DNA of 64,000 bases from Demequina subtropica. Its GTDB lineage: Bacteria; Actinomycetota; Actinomycetes; Actinomycetales; Demequinaceae. Below, piece after piece: positions 1-7,816 of the stretch. Numbering within the stretch: the first letter of the stretch is position 1; each line of letters opens with the position of its first letter. A model generated the notes under the pieces. That model saw only the letters and a program-made list of their open reading frames with translations. It did not search any database and was not told the origin of the DNA. The stretch covers positions 62,001-126,000 of the forward strand of contig NZ_BBMB01000001.1 in assembly GCF_000971235.1 (NCBI RefSeq). The letters are read 5' to 3'. The translations under genes were made by a program, and so were the position numbers.

Positions 1-912
1 CGCGCGAACTGGCGCACGGCCGAGCTGCTGCTCGAGGGCGTGGTGTTCCTGCTGCTCGGGCTCGAGCTGCTCACGCTGGTCGACGACGTCGAGGAGACGC
101 ACGGCTCGGTGTGGAAGGCCGTGGGCCTGGGCCTCGCGGCGCTCGCGCTGGTCCTGCTCATCCGCATCGCGTACGTCGCGCCGCTGGTGCTCGCCGCGGG
201 CCGGCGTGCGCTACGCGTGCGGGCACGGCACGAGCGTGTCGAGGGGCTCGGACAGGAGGCCGAGTCCCACCCGGACCCCGCGCATCGTGAGGCCGTCGCG
301 CGCCGCGTCGAGCAGCACTCGGCGTACGCCGACTACCTCGAGAACCGCCCGCTCGGCTGGCGCGAGGGCGGCGTGCTCGTGTGGGCGGGCATGCGCGGCG
401 CCATCACGGTCGCCGCCGCGCAGTCCCTGCCCTCCGACACCCCGCTGCGCTCGACGCTCGTGCTCATCGCGTTCGTGGTCGCGGTCGGCTCGCTCATGTC
501 CCAGGGCGCGACGCTGCCGTGGGTGACGCAGCGGCTGGGGATCGCGGGGGAGTCCGTGCACGACGAGCGCGAGCGGGCGGAGCTGCGCGACCTGCTGGCC
601 GGGGTGGCGGACACGGTCCTCGCGGACGTGGCGGCGCGCGGCGCCGAGGTCGGCGACTACGAGCCGGCCGTGGTCGACGCGGTGCGCCGCGCGATGGCGC
701 ATGCGCGTGCCGAGGACGAGGAGACCGTGCACCACGGCGAGCGCTTCTACGACCTGCGGCTCGCGATCATCGAAGCGCAGCGCGCGCGGCTGCTCGAGGC
801 ACGCGCCGTCGGCACGTTCGGCTCGGAGGCGCTCGGCGACGCGTTGCGCATCCTCGACGCCGAGCAGATCTCGCTCCAGCTCCGCGCCGACCACCCCGAC
901 GGCGACGACTGA
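1..912 (+). CDS. Cation/proton antiporter (CPA1/NhaP-like), C-terminal part
   Basis: The reading frame is open through base 1, so only the last 303 codons are present and the true start lies upstream. Hydrophobic segments near residues 14-30 and 40-62 and the motif WAGMRGAITVAAA near residue 130 are typical of the last membrane helices of CPA1 Na+/H+ antiporters, which exchange cations for protons across the cytoplasmic membrane. The last ~120 residues form a charged, soluble cytoplasmic tail rich in Glu, Arg and Ala. The gene ends 9 bp before the convergent rskA gene. Substrate ion cannot be told from this fragment. Confidence 0.85.
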   Translation, partial: RANWRTAELLLEGVVFLLLGLELLTLVDDVEETHGSVWKAVGLGLAALALVLLIRIAYVAPLVLAAGRRALRVRARHERVEGLGQEAESHPDPAHREAVARRVEQHSAYADYLENRPLGWREGGVLVWAGMRGAITVAAAQSLPSDTPLRSTLVLIAFVVAVGSLMSQGATLPWVTQRLGIAGESVHDERERAELRDLLAGVADTVLADVAARGAEVGDYEPAVVDAVRRAMAHARAEDEETVHHGERFYDLRLAIIEAQRARLLEARAVGTFGSEALGDALRILDAEQISLQLRADHPDGDD

Positions 913-921
913 CGCGGGGGC

Positions 922-1677
922 CTACAGCTCGACCGACGCGACCATGTCCGTGGTCGGCTGCTCCGAGCCGCCCATCGGCTCCTCGGTCACGACGAAGCCC
1001 GTCGCGCCCTCCATGTCCATCTCCATGAGCGTCATGAAGCTGCCGTCGGAGTCGGGCATGAACGTCGGGCCCGCGTGCTTGGAGCCGTCCGCCATCACCA
1101 CCCACAGCTGGTACTCCATGCCGTCGTCCGGCTCGGGGCAGTCCTCGCCCATGGCGACCACCGACGACATCTTGTCGCTCATCACCAGGTGCGCGGAGCC
1201 CAGCCCCAGGTCCATCGAGTGCGCGTCCGGCGCGCTCGTCACCATCATGACGTCGTGCTCGAGCGCGAGCTCGTCGGTCCGGTCGTCGCGCAGCGACGAT
1301 CCGACCAGGCCTCCCACCGCGAGCACCGCGGCGGCCGCGGCCGCGACGGCCATCCGGGGCCACCAGGCCCTCCGGGGGGACGATGCGGCGGTCGTGGTCG
1401 CAGCCGGTGCCCCCTCGGCGGGCACGGGTGCGTCGTCGGACGTGAGCGGCGCCGCCTGGGGCGTCCTCGCGATCTCGGTCATGACCCGCGCCTTGAGCGC
1501 GGCGGGCGGTGCGGCGTGCTCGGCGTCGCCCAGCACCGCGGCGGCCTCGCGGAGGCCGGAGAGCTCGATCCCGCAGTCCTCGCACGCGGCGAGGTGGGAC
1601 TCGAAGTCCTCGCGCTCGGCGGGCGTGACGGCGTCCACCGCGTAGGCGCCGACCAGGGAGTGCACGTTCTCGTTCAT
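922..1677 (-). CDS. rskA: Anti-sigma-K factor, RskA family
   Basis: 251 aa. The N-terminal cytoplasmic part carries a zinc-binding anti-sigma motif, HLAACEDC, with His28, Cys32 and Cys35. A Pro/Ala/Thr linker leads to one membrane helix (about 109-126), followed by an extracytoplasmic RskA domain with the family pattern HLVMSDKMSSVV...YQLWVVMADG. That outer domain is unusually rich in Met. Its ATG overlaps the sigma gene stop as ATGA, showing tight translational coupling. By family it holds the sigma factor inactive at the membrane until regulated proteolysis frees it. Function is inferred from family and neighbours. Confidence 0.9.
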   Translation of the reverse strand: MNENVHSLVGAYAVDAVTPAEREDFESHLAACEDCGIELSGLREAAAVLGDAEHAAPPAALKARVMTEIARTPQAAPLTSDDAPVPAEGAPAATTTAASSPRRAWWPRMAVAAAAAAVLAVGGLVGSSLRDDRTDELALEHDVMMVTSAPDAHSMDLGLGSAHLVMSDKMSSVVAMGEDCPEPDDGMEYQLWVVMADGSKHAGPTFMPDSDGSFMTLMEMDMEGATGFVVTEEPMGGSEQPTTDMVASVEL

Positions 1678-2312
1678 CGCGTCCCCTCCCAGGCGTCCCG
1701 CAGCCGGATCATGGCATCCCTGATACGTGCCTTCGCCGTGCCGAGCGGGATGTCGAGCGACTCGGCGAGCTGACGGTTCGTGTAGCCCTTGTAGTACGTG
1801 AGCTCGAGCGCCTCGCGCTGGAGCGGGGTGAGGGTGGCGAGCCCGCGGCGCACCCGCGCCGCGCGCCACTGCGCGTCCATCGCGTCGACCACGTGCTCGG
1901 GGTGCTCGACGTCGGCGGAGTGGCGGGCCCCATGCGTGAGGAGGCGGTCCGCATGGGACTGCTCCGCCCGCACGCGGTCGACGGCGCGGCGGTGCGCGAT
2001 GGTGAGCACCCATGCGCGCGCCGAGCCCTGGTCGGGGCGGTAGCGCGCCGCGACGCGCCAGACCTCGACCAGGACCTCCTGCGCGACGTCCTCCGCCAGG
2101 TGGGGGTCTCGGACGATGCGGAGGGCGAGCCCGTGGACCGCGCCGGCGAGCGCATCGTAGAGCTGCTCGAACGCCGACGCGTCGCCGCGTCCGGAGCGCA
2201 CCAGCAGGTCGGCGAGCCGCTCGGCATCCCGCCCGGCGCGGGGCGCGGCGTCCGCGGGGCCGGTGCCGCCGGGCACCGCCCGGAGCCCTCCCTCGCGCCG
2301 CTGCGCGCTCAT
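1674..2312 (-). CDS. sigK: ECF RNA polymerase sigma factor, SigK-like
   Basis: 212 aa. Sigma region 2 is seen around FEQLYDALAGAVHGLALRIV with AEDVAQEVLVEVW, and region 4 around LTPLQREALELTYYKGYTN with the helix-turn-helix RQLAESLDIPLGTAKARIRD. Length and order fit a SigK-type ECF factor. I chose ATG 2312 because GGAGGA lies just upstream on the minus strand; a GTG at 2336 is in frame but has no ribosome site. It follows the Met-rich lipoprotein by 31 bp and overlaps rskA by 4 bp, so the three are probably one transcript. The SigK assignment rests on the RskA partner and the nearby dipZ. Confidence 0.88.
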   Translation of the reverse strand: MSAQRREGGLRAVPGGTGPADAAPRAGRDAERLADLLVRSGRGDASAFEQLYDALAGAVHGLALRIVRDPHLAEDVAQEVLVEVWRVAARYRPDQGSARAWVLTIAHRRAVDRVRAEQSHADRLLTHGARHSADVEHPEHVVDAMDAQWRAARVRRGLATLTPLQREALELTYYKGYTNRQLAESLDIPLGTAKARIRDAMIRLRDAWEGTR

Positions 2313-2343
2313 GCCGTCCTCCGCATCGTCCTTCACCGGGGCG

Positions 2344-2640
2344 TCAGCCCTCGTCCTCCATCATGGCGTCCTCGGACTCCATGGCGTCCGGCGACTCCGA
2401 CATCATCTCGTCGTCCTCCTCCATCATGGTGTCGTCCTCCGACATCGACTCCTCCGGCTCCATCGTGGAGTCGTCCTCCATCATCGTGTCCTCGGACTCC
2501 ATGGTGTCCGGGTGCATCGTCTCCTCCATCATCGTGTCGTCCGAGGACGTCGACGCGGGCTCGGTGTCCCCGCATGCCGCGAGCGTGCCGCCCGCGAGCA
2601 GGATGAGGGCCGGGACGGCCAGGGTGCGCATTCGGTACAT
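2344..2640 (-). CDS. Methionine-rich acidic lipoprotein, unknown function
   Basis: 98 aa. A signal peptide ends in the lipobox LAAC (Cys23), predicting a membrane-anchored extracytoplasmic lipoprotein. The mature 76 residues are almost only Asp, Glu, Met, Ser and Thr: I count 32 acidic residues and 15 Met, arranged in irregular repeats of the type D-T-M-M-E. No Cys follows the lipid anchor and there is no aromatic residue. A strong GGGAGG site precedes the ATG. It sits between dipZ and sigK and has its own SigK-like promoter. I recognise no domain; metal binding or an oxidant sink is only a guess. Confidence 0.85.
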   Translation of the reverse strand: MYRMRTLAVPALILLAGGTLAACGDTEPASTSSDDTMMEETMHPDTMESEDTMMEDDSTMEPEESMSEDDTMMEEDDEMMSESPDAMESEDAMMEDEG

Positions 2641-2688
2641 GATTCCTCCCTGTCGCGGACCTCCCCGGGTGGGGGCCCGACGCTGGAT

Positions 2689-2715
2689 GTTCGAGGCGGT
2701 GCGGCGACCGGATGG
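2689..2715 (-). promoter_or_regulatory. SigK-like promoter of the Met-rich lipoprotein gene
   Basis: On the minus strand CCATCC (2715-2710) is followed after 15 bp by TCGAAC (2694-2689). CCATCC and CCGAATC are the elements described for mycobacterial SigK promoters. The spacing is identical to that in front of dipZ. The site lies in the 83-bp gap between the dipZ stop and the lipoprotein start. Confidence 0.6.
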
Positions 2716-2723
2716 GTCGCGGC

Positions 2724-4421
2724 TCACCCGAACGTGAAGGCGTAGGCCTCGACCCCGGGGGTGAACTCGAGGATCATGACGTCCTCGTGCGGATCGCCCT
2801 CCCACAGGTCGTAGAGGTCCGCGGTGCCGTCGACCTCGACGGTCCGCTCGTACGAGTCGTCGTTCAGGAGCGTCACGCGCACCTCGCCCTCGCCCGCCAT
2901 CACCAGGTGGGCGTCCGAGGCGTAGAAGTTGAGCATGAGCATCGCGCCCTCGCCGGCGAGCGCGTACTCGTCCGTGACGGTCCATTCGCCCACGTACGCG
3001 AAGTGGTCGGGCTGAGGGAACGCGTCGTGGCCGTACGCGACCGGCTCGTCGTGCACCACCTGGCCGCCGTTGTCCGCGTACTGGAGGCGCCCGTAGCCCA
3101 GGTAGGTCTCCTGCGTGCGGTCGGTCGTGTGGCCTCCTGTGTCCATGTCGACCACGTCCTGCGGCGCGGCGTCGAGCAGCTGCTGGATGAGCTCCTCGGT
3201 CTCGGCGTAGGCGCCCTCGCCGTAGTGGACCTGGCGGACCGTGCCGGTCTGGTCGATGAGGTAGTGCGCGGGCCAGAAGCGCTGGTCCCACTCGCGCCAG
3301 GTCTGGTACTCGTTGTCGATCGCGACGGGGTAGTCGATGCCGTAGCGGTCCGTCGCGTCGGCGACGTTGTCCACCACCTTCTCGAAGGCGAACTCCGGCG
3401 TGTGGACGCCGATGATGGTGAGCCCCTGGTCGCGGTAGCGCTCGTCCCATGCGGTGAGGTACGGGAAGGTGCGCTGGCAGTTGATGCAGCTGTAGGTCCA
3501 GAAGTCGACCAGGACCACCTGGCCCTCGAGGTCCGCGAGGTCGAGCGCCTGGCCGTCGTCCGTGTTGAGCCACGCGTCGATGCCGGGCAGGTCGCGGGCG
3601 GGGCCGCAGTTCTGGAGCACCGCGGTGTTGGCCTCGCACTCGTCGAAGCTGAGCGCGTCACCCGTCGCGGCCGTGTCGACCGCCTCGCGTCCGGTCAGCG
3701 AGTCGAGCTCGTCGCGCACCGTGTCGGAGTCCTCGATCTGGTTCTGGATGCTCGCGAGCTGCTCGGGCACCAGGCGCTGGAGGGGCTCGGCGACGTTGGT
3801 CGCGATGACCAGCGCGGTCGCGACCAGCACCGCACCGGAGATCGCGCGGATGAGCTGGAGCCGCTCGCGCACCAGCGTGATCCGCGAGAAGATCGCCTGC
3901 CCCGCGAAGCCGAAGCCGAGCAGCGGGATCGCGATGCCCGCGCTGAACGCGAGCGTCAGCGCGACCAGGCCCCAGCTCACGCCGTTGGTGGCCGCGAGCA
4001 CCGTGATGGACGCGAGGATCGGTCCGGCGCACGGCACGAACACGAGCCCGAGCGCGAGTCCCATGACGTAGCCGTTGCCGCCGCGGTCCATCTGTACCGG
4101 GCGCACACGCTCGAACGGCCGCTGGAGCAGCTCGCCCACCTTCGGGATCATGAGGCCGACTCCCACGATCGCGAGGACCGCGATCCCGGTCCACCGCAGC
4201 AGGTCGTCCGGAAGGCCCAGGCTCGACAGCAGGATGCCGCCGAGCAGCGTGAATACCGCGAAGCTGGTGACCAGGCCGGCGACCACCACGAGCGGCCGGC
4301 GGCGGTTGCGGCCACCGTCCTGGATCGCGCTGGTGAGGATCGCGGGCAGGACGGGCAGCACGCAGGGGCTGATGGCGGTGATGATGCCGGAGATCAGTCC
4401 GACGAGCACGAGTGTGATCAT
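2724..4421 (-). CDS. dipZ: DipZ-like CcdA-thioredoxin fusion protein
   Basis: 565 aa. The first ~240 residues are a CcdA/DsbD-type membrane domain with its two redox cysteines in SPCVLPVLPAIL and FVPCAGPIL. Then comes an extracytoplasmic thioredoxin domain with active site CINC in WTYSCINCQRTFPYL, and a ~130-residue beta-rich C-terminal domain as in mycobacterial DipZ. By family it passes electrons from cytoplasmic thioredoxin across the membrane to reduce exported proteins. The ATG at 4421 directly opens the first membrane helix (SGIITAISP); longer upstream codons are unlikely. A SigK-like promoter ends 7 nt before the start, suggesting a leaderless transcript. Confidence 0.9.
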   Translation of the reverse strand: MITLVLVGLISGIITAISPCVLPVLPAILTSAIQDGGRNRRRPLVVVAGLVTSFAVFTLLGGILLSSLGLPDDLLRWTGIAVLAIVGVGLMIPKVGELLQRPFERVRPVQMDRGGNGYVMGLALGLVFVPCAGPILASITVLAATNGVSWGLVALTLAFSAGIAIPLLGFGFAGQAIFSRITLVRERLQLIRAISGAVLVATALVIATNVAEPLQRLVPEQLASIQNQIEDSDTVRDELDSLTGREAVDTAATGDALSFDECEANTAVLQNCGPARDLPGIDAWLNTDDGQALDLADLEGQVVLVDFWTYSCINCQRTFPYLTAWDERYRDQGLTIIGVHTPEFAFEKVVDNVADATDRYGIDYPVAIDNEYQTWREWDQRFWPAHYLIDQTGTVRQVHYGEGAYAETEELIQQLLDAAPQDVVDMDTGGHTTDRTQETYLGYGRLQYADNGGQVVHDEPVAYGHDAFPQPDHFAYVGEWTVTDEYALAGEGAMLMLNFYASDAHLVMAGEGEVRVTLLNDDSYERTVEVDGTADLYDLWEGDPHEDVMILEFTPGVEAYAFTFG

Positions 4422-4428
4422 GACCTGC

Positions 4429-4455
4429 GTTCGGGGCGACGATGCGAGGGGATGG
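4429..4455 (-). promoter_or_regulatory. SigK-like promoter of dipZ
   Basis: Minus strand: CCATCC (4455-4450), 15 bp, CCGAAC (4434-4429), then 7 nt to the dipZ ATG. The match to SigK-type elements and the equal spacing with the lipoprotein promoter suggest co-regulation by the neighbouring sigma factor. Confidence 0.6.
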
Positions 4456-4493
4456 GTGGGCGAGGTGTCCTCCCTGCAACCTAGGCTGGCACC

Positions 4494-5324
4494 ATGACCG
4501 TCGCATTCGTGCTGGGTGGTGGGGGCGTGCGCGGCGCCACCGAGGTCGGGATGCTGCGCGCGCTGCTGGAGGCGGACATCGTCCCCGAGCTGGTGGTCGG
4601 CACCTCGATCGGGGCGATCAACGGCGCCGCCGTCGCGCAGGACCCGACGCTCGGCGTGGTCGAGCGGCTCGAGCACGCCTGGGCGTCGCCCACCGCGAAC
4701 GCCGTGTACGGCGAGTCCGTGGCGCGCCAGCTCCGCCGCCTCGCGCAGTCGCGCACGCACCTCAACGACCCCGACGCGCTGCGCGGGCTCATCGCGAACA
4801 TGCTCGGCGCAGACACGCAGTTCGAGGACCTCACGGTGCCGCTCGCGGTGTGCGCGGCGAGCATCGAGCGGGCCTCCGAGCACTGGTTCGACACGGGCCC
4901 CGTGGTCGATGCCGTCCTGGCGAGCGCCTCGGTCCCGGCGGCGCTGCCGCCCATGCGCATCGGCGACGAGCACTTCATCGACGGCGGGATGGTCAACTCG
5001 ATCCCGCTGGGCGAGGCCGTCAAGCGCGGCGCGACCACCATCTACGTGCTCCAGGTGGGCCGCATCGAGGAGCCGCTGCACCCGCCCCGGCGCCCGACCG
5101 ACGTGGCCCGCGTCGCGTTCGAGATCGCACGCCGGCATCGCTTCCAGCGCGAGCGCGCCGACGTCCCGGCCGAGGTCGCGCTGCACATCCTCCCGTACGG
5201 CGGGCATCAGCCCGGCGACGAGCGGCTGGGCGCGTACCGGCGGCTGGACCGCACGCATGCGCGGATCGAGGCGGCCCGTGCCGCGACGGCCGAGTACCTC
5301 GCCGGACTCGAGGCGCGCGGGTGA
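4494..5324 (+). CDS. Patatin-like phospholipase
   Basis: 276 aa. The N-terminal glycine-rich oxyanion loop (GGGGVRG, residues 8-14), the nucleophile elbow GTSIG with Ser38, and the DGG catalytic aspartate motif (HFIDGGMVNS) define a bacterial patatin-like serine lipase that hydrolyses acyl esters of lipids. No signal peptide is seen, so it is probably cytoplasmic or peripheral. A -10-like TAGGCT (4482-4487) lies 6 nt before the ATG with no Shine-Dalgarno, suggesting leaderless translation. Its stop overlaps the next gene by 4 bp, so the two lipid enzymes are coupled. Confidence 0.9.
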   Translation: MTVAFVLGGGGVRGATEVGMLRALLEADIVPELVVGTSIGAINGAAVAQDPTLGVVERLEHAWASPTANAVYGESVARQLRRLAQSRTHLNDPDALRGLIANMLGADTQFEDLTVPLAVCAASIERASEHWFDTGPVVDAVLASASVPAALPPMRIGDEHFIDGGMVNSIPLGEAVKRGATTIYVLQVGRIEEPLHPPRRPTDVARVAFEIARRHRFQRERADVPAEVALHILPYGGHQPGDERLGAYRRLDRTHARIEAARAATAEYLAGLEARG

Positions 5325-6448
5325 GCGCGGACGGCGGCGAGGCTCGGCGCTCGCCGCGGCGCGTGCGGTGGTGGCGCCTGCCTCCCCGCTGGGTGAGGCG
5401 CGTCGTGCTCGCGCCCGCGCTCGTGCTGCTCGCGTTCGTATGGCTGCCGATCGCGGTCTGGTACGTGGTGGTCGTGGCGGCCGTGGTGAGCTTCGCGCTG
5501 CCCGGTCGCATGCGGGTCACCCGCATCGTCTGGCTGGCGGGCTTCTACCTCCTGTGGGACGCCGCGTGCGTGGTCGCGCTCGCCGGGCTGTGGGTCTGGC
5601 AGGGCTTTGGGACGCGGCTGGGCACGGAGGCGTCCCAGCGCCGCCACCTCGCGCTCGCGAGGACGATGCTGCGGTTCCTGTTCTCGCAGGCGCGGTGGAC
5701 GCTGCGGCTCGAGGTGGACCTCGAGGACGCCGACCTCGACGCGATCGGGCGGGGCCACCCGCTCATCGTGGTGAGCCGCCACGCGGGGCCGGGGGACTCG
5801 TTCATCATCGTCGACGCGCTGCTCAACACGTTCGGGCGTGCGCCCGCGATCGTGCTCAAGGACACGCTGCAGTGGGACCCGGCGATCGACATCCTGCTTC
5901 ACCGGATCCCGTCGCAGTTCCTCACCCCGCGCCGGCATCGTGCGGTGGGAGCGCCCGGCGGCACCGAGGCGATCGCCGCGCTCGCGGGCGAGCTGGGGGA
6001 GACCGGCGCGCTGCTGATCTTCCCCGAGGGGGCGAACGTGACGCCCGGCCGGCGGGCCAAGCGGATCGCCGCGCTGCGCGAGGCGGGGCACGTGGAGCTC
6101 GCCGAGCGGGCCGAGGCGATGCCGCACGTGATGCCGCCGCACGCCGGGGGAGTGCTCGCGGCGATGGACGCGCGGCCCGACGCGGTGGTCGTCGTGGTGG
6201 GGCACACCGGGCTCGAGCGGCTCTCCACCGTGGCCGACGTGTGGCGGGAGCTGCCGGTCGACAAGCGCATCGTCCTCAAGGGCTGGAGCGCGGATCCGGC
6301 GGACGTCCCCGCGGGGCGGGAGGCCCGCGAGGCCTGGCTCTTCGAGTGGTGGGAGACCGTGGACGCGTGGATCGAGTCGCATCAGCCCGAGGTCTCACCT
6401 TCGGCGGAGGCGCGCGAGCCGCGCGTCGAGCGCGGAGGCGCCAGGTAA
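5321..6448 (+). CDS. Membrane 1-acylglycerol-phosphate acyltransferase-like protein (PlsC family)
   Basis: 375 aa from GTG 5321, which overlaps the patatin stop as GTGA. Two or three membrane helices lie between residues about 27 and 90. The acyltransferase motif SRHAGPGD (H-x4-D) and a later FPEG motif mark a PlsC/LPLAT-type domain that moves an acyl chain to a lysophospholipid or similar acceptor at the inner membrane. The pairing with a phospholipase suggests deacylation-reacylation of membrane lipid. The acceptor is not known, and this family is often annotated only as lysophospholipid acyltransferase. Confidence 0.85.
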   Translation: MSADGGEARRSPRRVRWWRLPPRWVRRVVLAPALVLLAFVWLPIAVWYVVVVAAVVSFALPGRMRVTRIVWLAGFYLLWDAACVVALAGLWVWQGFGTRLGTEASQRRHLALARTMLRFLFSQARWTLRLEVDLEDADLDAIGRGHPLIVVSRHAGPGDSFIIVDALLNTFGRAPAIVLKDTLQWDPAIDILLHRIPSQFLTPRRHRAVGAPGGTEAIAALAGELGETGALLIFPEGANVTPGRRAKRIAALREAGHVELAERAEAMPHVMPPHAGGVLAAMDARPDAVVVVVGHTGLERLSTVADVWRELPVDKRIVLKGWSADPADVPAGREAREAWLFEWWETVDAWIESHQPEVSPSAEAREPRVERGGAR

Positions 6449-6457
6449 CCTGACGCG

Positions 6458-6934
6458 ATGTCACCGCCACGGAAGGGAACGTTCATGGGGCTGGTGCTCG
6501 TCGGGTTGCAGGGCCTCATCTTCCTCGCGGTCGGCACCACGGCCTTCCTCACGGAGCCGTGGATCGAGGGCTCGCTGTGGGCGGGCACCACGCTGATCCT
6601 GCTGGGGCTGCTCGGCATGTTCTGGTCGGGCAAGGACCTGGGCCGCGCGCTCACACCGATGCCCATGCCGAACGGCGAGGGCCTGGCCGCCGGCGGCATC
6701 TACGGGTACGTACGGCACCCGATGTACTCGGGGATCATCGCGATCGCCCTGGGGCTCGCGATCGGGTCGGGCCGTCTGTGGACGCTCGTGAGCGCCGTGG
6801 TGCTCGTTGCCTTCTTCGAGGTCAAGACCAGGCTCGAGGAGCGGTACCTGGTCGAGGCCTACCCGGGCTACGGCGCGTACGCGGCTCGGACCGGCAAGTT
6901 CCTTCCCGGGCTGGGCAAGCGCCGTCAGGGCTGA
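6458..6934 (+). CDS. Isoprenylcysteine carboxyl methyltransferase-like membrane protein
   Basis: 158 aa with four likely membrane helices. The C-terminal half has the ICMT/phospholipid-methyltransferase signature: GIYGYVRHPMYSG followed by RLEERYLVEAYPGYGAYAARTGKFLPG, which forms the S-adenosylmethionine site in this family. The bacterial substrates of such proteins are mostly unknown. It lies 10 bp after the acyltransferase and may belong to the same transcript. A second in-frame ATG (codon 10) follows GGAAGGG closely and could be the real start. Confidence 0.8.
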   Translation: MSPPRKGTFMGLVLVGLQGLIFLAVGTTAFLTEPWIEGSLWAGTTLILLGLLGMFWSGKDLGRALTPMPMPNGEGLAAGGIYGYVRHPMYSGIIAIALGLAIGSGRLWTLVSAVVLVAFFEVKTRLEERYLVEAYPGYGAYAARTGKFLPGLGKRRQG

Positions 6935-6962
6935 GCCTGCGGCGGTCTCACCGCCATCGCGA

Positions 6963-7113
6963 CAACATGTGTGGATTGTGTTGCTCCCGTGCCGGTTGTG
7001 GGGTCAACACGTGCGGATCGTGTTGCTCGCGCCTTGGTGCTGAGCGCACACGGCACGATCCGCACCCATTGAGCCGTCCCGCCTCTGGCTGACCACACGA
7101 TTCGCACATGTTG
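6963..7113 (+). repeat. Four copies of a 21-bp palindromic element in a 267-bp spacer
   Basis: Two copies run forward (6963-6983, 7005-7025) and two reverse (7052-7072, 7093-7113). The copy at 7005 is a perfect inverted repeat, CAACACG and CGTGTTG around a 7-nt centre TGCGGAT; the others differ at a few positions. Apart from these, I see nothing else clear in 6935-7201 except a possible -10 (TACGGT, 7189-7194) for the next gene. Confidence 0.75.
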
Positions 7114-7201
7114 ATGGCGATGAACAAGATCCGGGGCTCACGATCCCCAGATGCGCGATCAGGTCTTCTGCCAGGGCGGTTTGACCGATACGGTCTGTTT
7201 C

Positions 7202-7816
7202 ATGCGGATCGGGGGGCTGGCTGCGGCGGCAGGCGTGCTGCTGCTGTCGGGGTGCTTCGGCGAGCCCGGGCCGATCGTCTCCGAGACGCCGTCAGTTGCC
7301 GGGACGGTTGCGGAGGCCACCTCCCCGACGCCGACGCCCAGCCCGTCTGCTGAGCTCGAGGCGCTCACCGACGAGGAGCTCATCGCGCTGCTGCCCGAGC
7401 GCGCTCTGATCCCGGACGTGCGCGGAGCGATGGCGACGGCGGAGTTCTTCCTCGAGCAGTACGCGCCCATGTTCCACACCGGCGACACCCGCATCTGGGA
7501 GGCGCTGTCGGCCGAGGGATGCGAGTACTGCGCGAGCGCGCTCGAGAACGCGGAGCGCGTCCGCGACGAGGGCTGGACCGCTCGGGGTGGTGAGATAGAA
7601 GTGATCAGGAACACCCAAGATGGGTCGCTGACCTCACCGACCTCCGCCTACTACTCAATTGAGGTGCACCGCGCGTCGGCATACCTCAAGTCCGAAGAAG
7701 GCATCGAGTCTGAGTCCGCAAGCGCCTCTCGGACGCACTTTGAGTTCGCGCTAGAACTCGTCGACGAGCATTGGATGGTGGTCGGCGTAGCCTCTGAACT
7801 GGCGCCCGAATCGTGA
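7202..7816 (+). CDS. DUF6318-type lipoprotein
   Basis: 204 aa. A short signal peptide ends in the lipobox LLSGC, followed by a Ser/Thr/Pro linker and a compact domain with the paired cysteines of CEYC, as in the actinobacterial DUF6318 family, whose role is unknown. I start at ATG 7202, because an upstream in-frame start at 7151 would spoil the signal peptide; TACGGT at 7189-7194 could be a -10 giving a leaderless message. The stop overlaps the next gene by 4 bp. From about 7590 the base composition falls and rarer codons appear. Confidence 0.75.
   Translation: MRIGGLAAAAGVLLLSGCFGEPGPIVSETPSVAGTVAEATSPTPTPSPSAELEALTDEELIALLPERALIPDVRGAMATAEFFLEQYAPMFHTGDTRIWEALSAEGCEYCASALENAERVRDEGWTARGGEIEVIRNTQDGSLTSPTSAYYSIEVHRASAYLKSEEGIESESASASRTHFEFALELVDEHWMVVGVASELAPES

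Noticed and set aside
2712-4484. 590-residue plus-strand frame opposite dipZ
   Set aside because: Shadow of dipZ, which has clear CcdA and thioredoxin motifs.
6935-7201. CRISPR-like array
   Set aside because: The four repeats are mixed in orientation with unequal spacing and no constant spacers, so they do not form a CRISPR.
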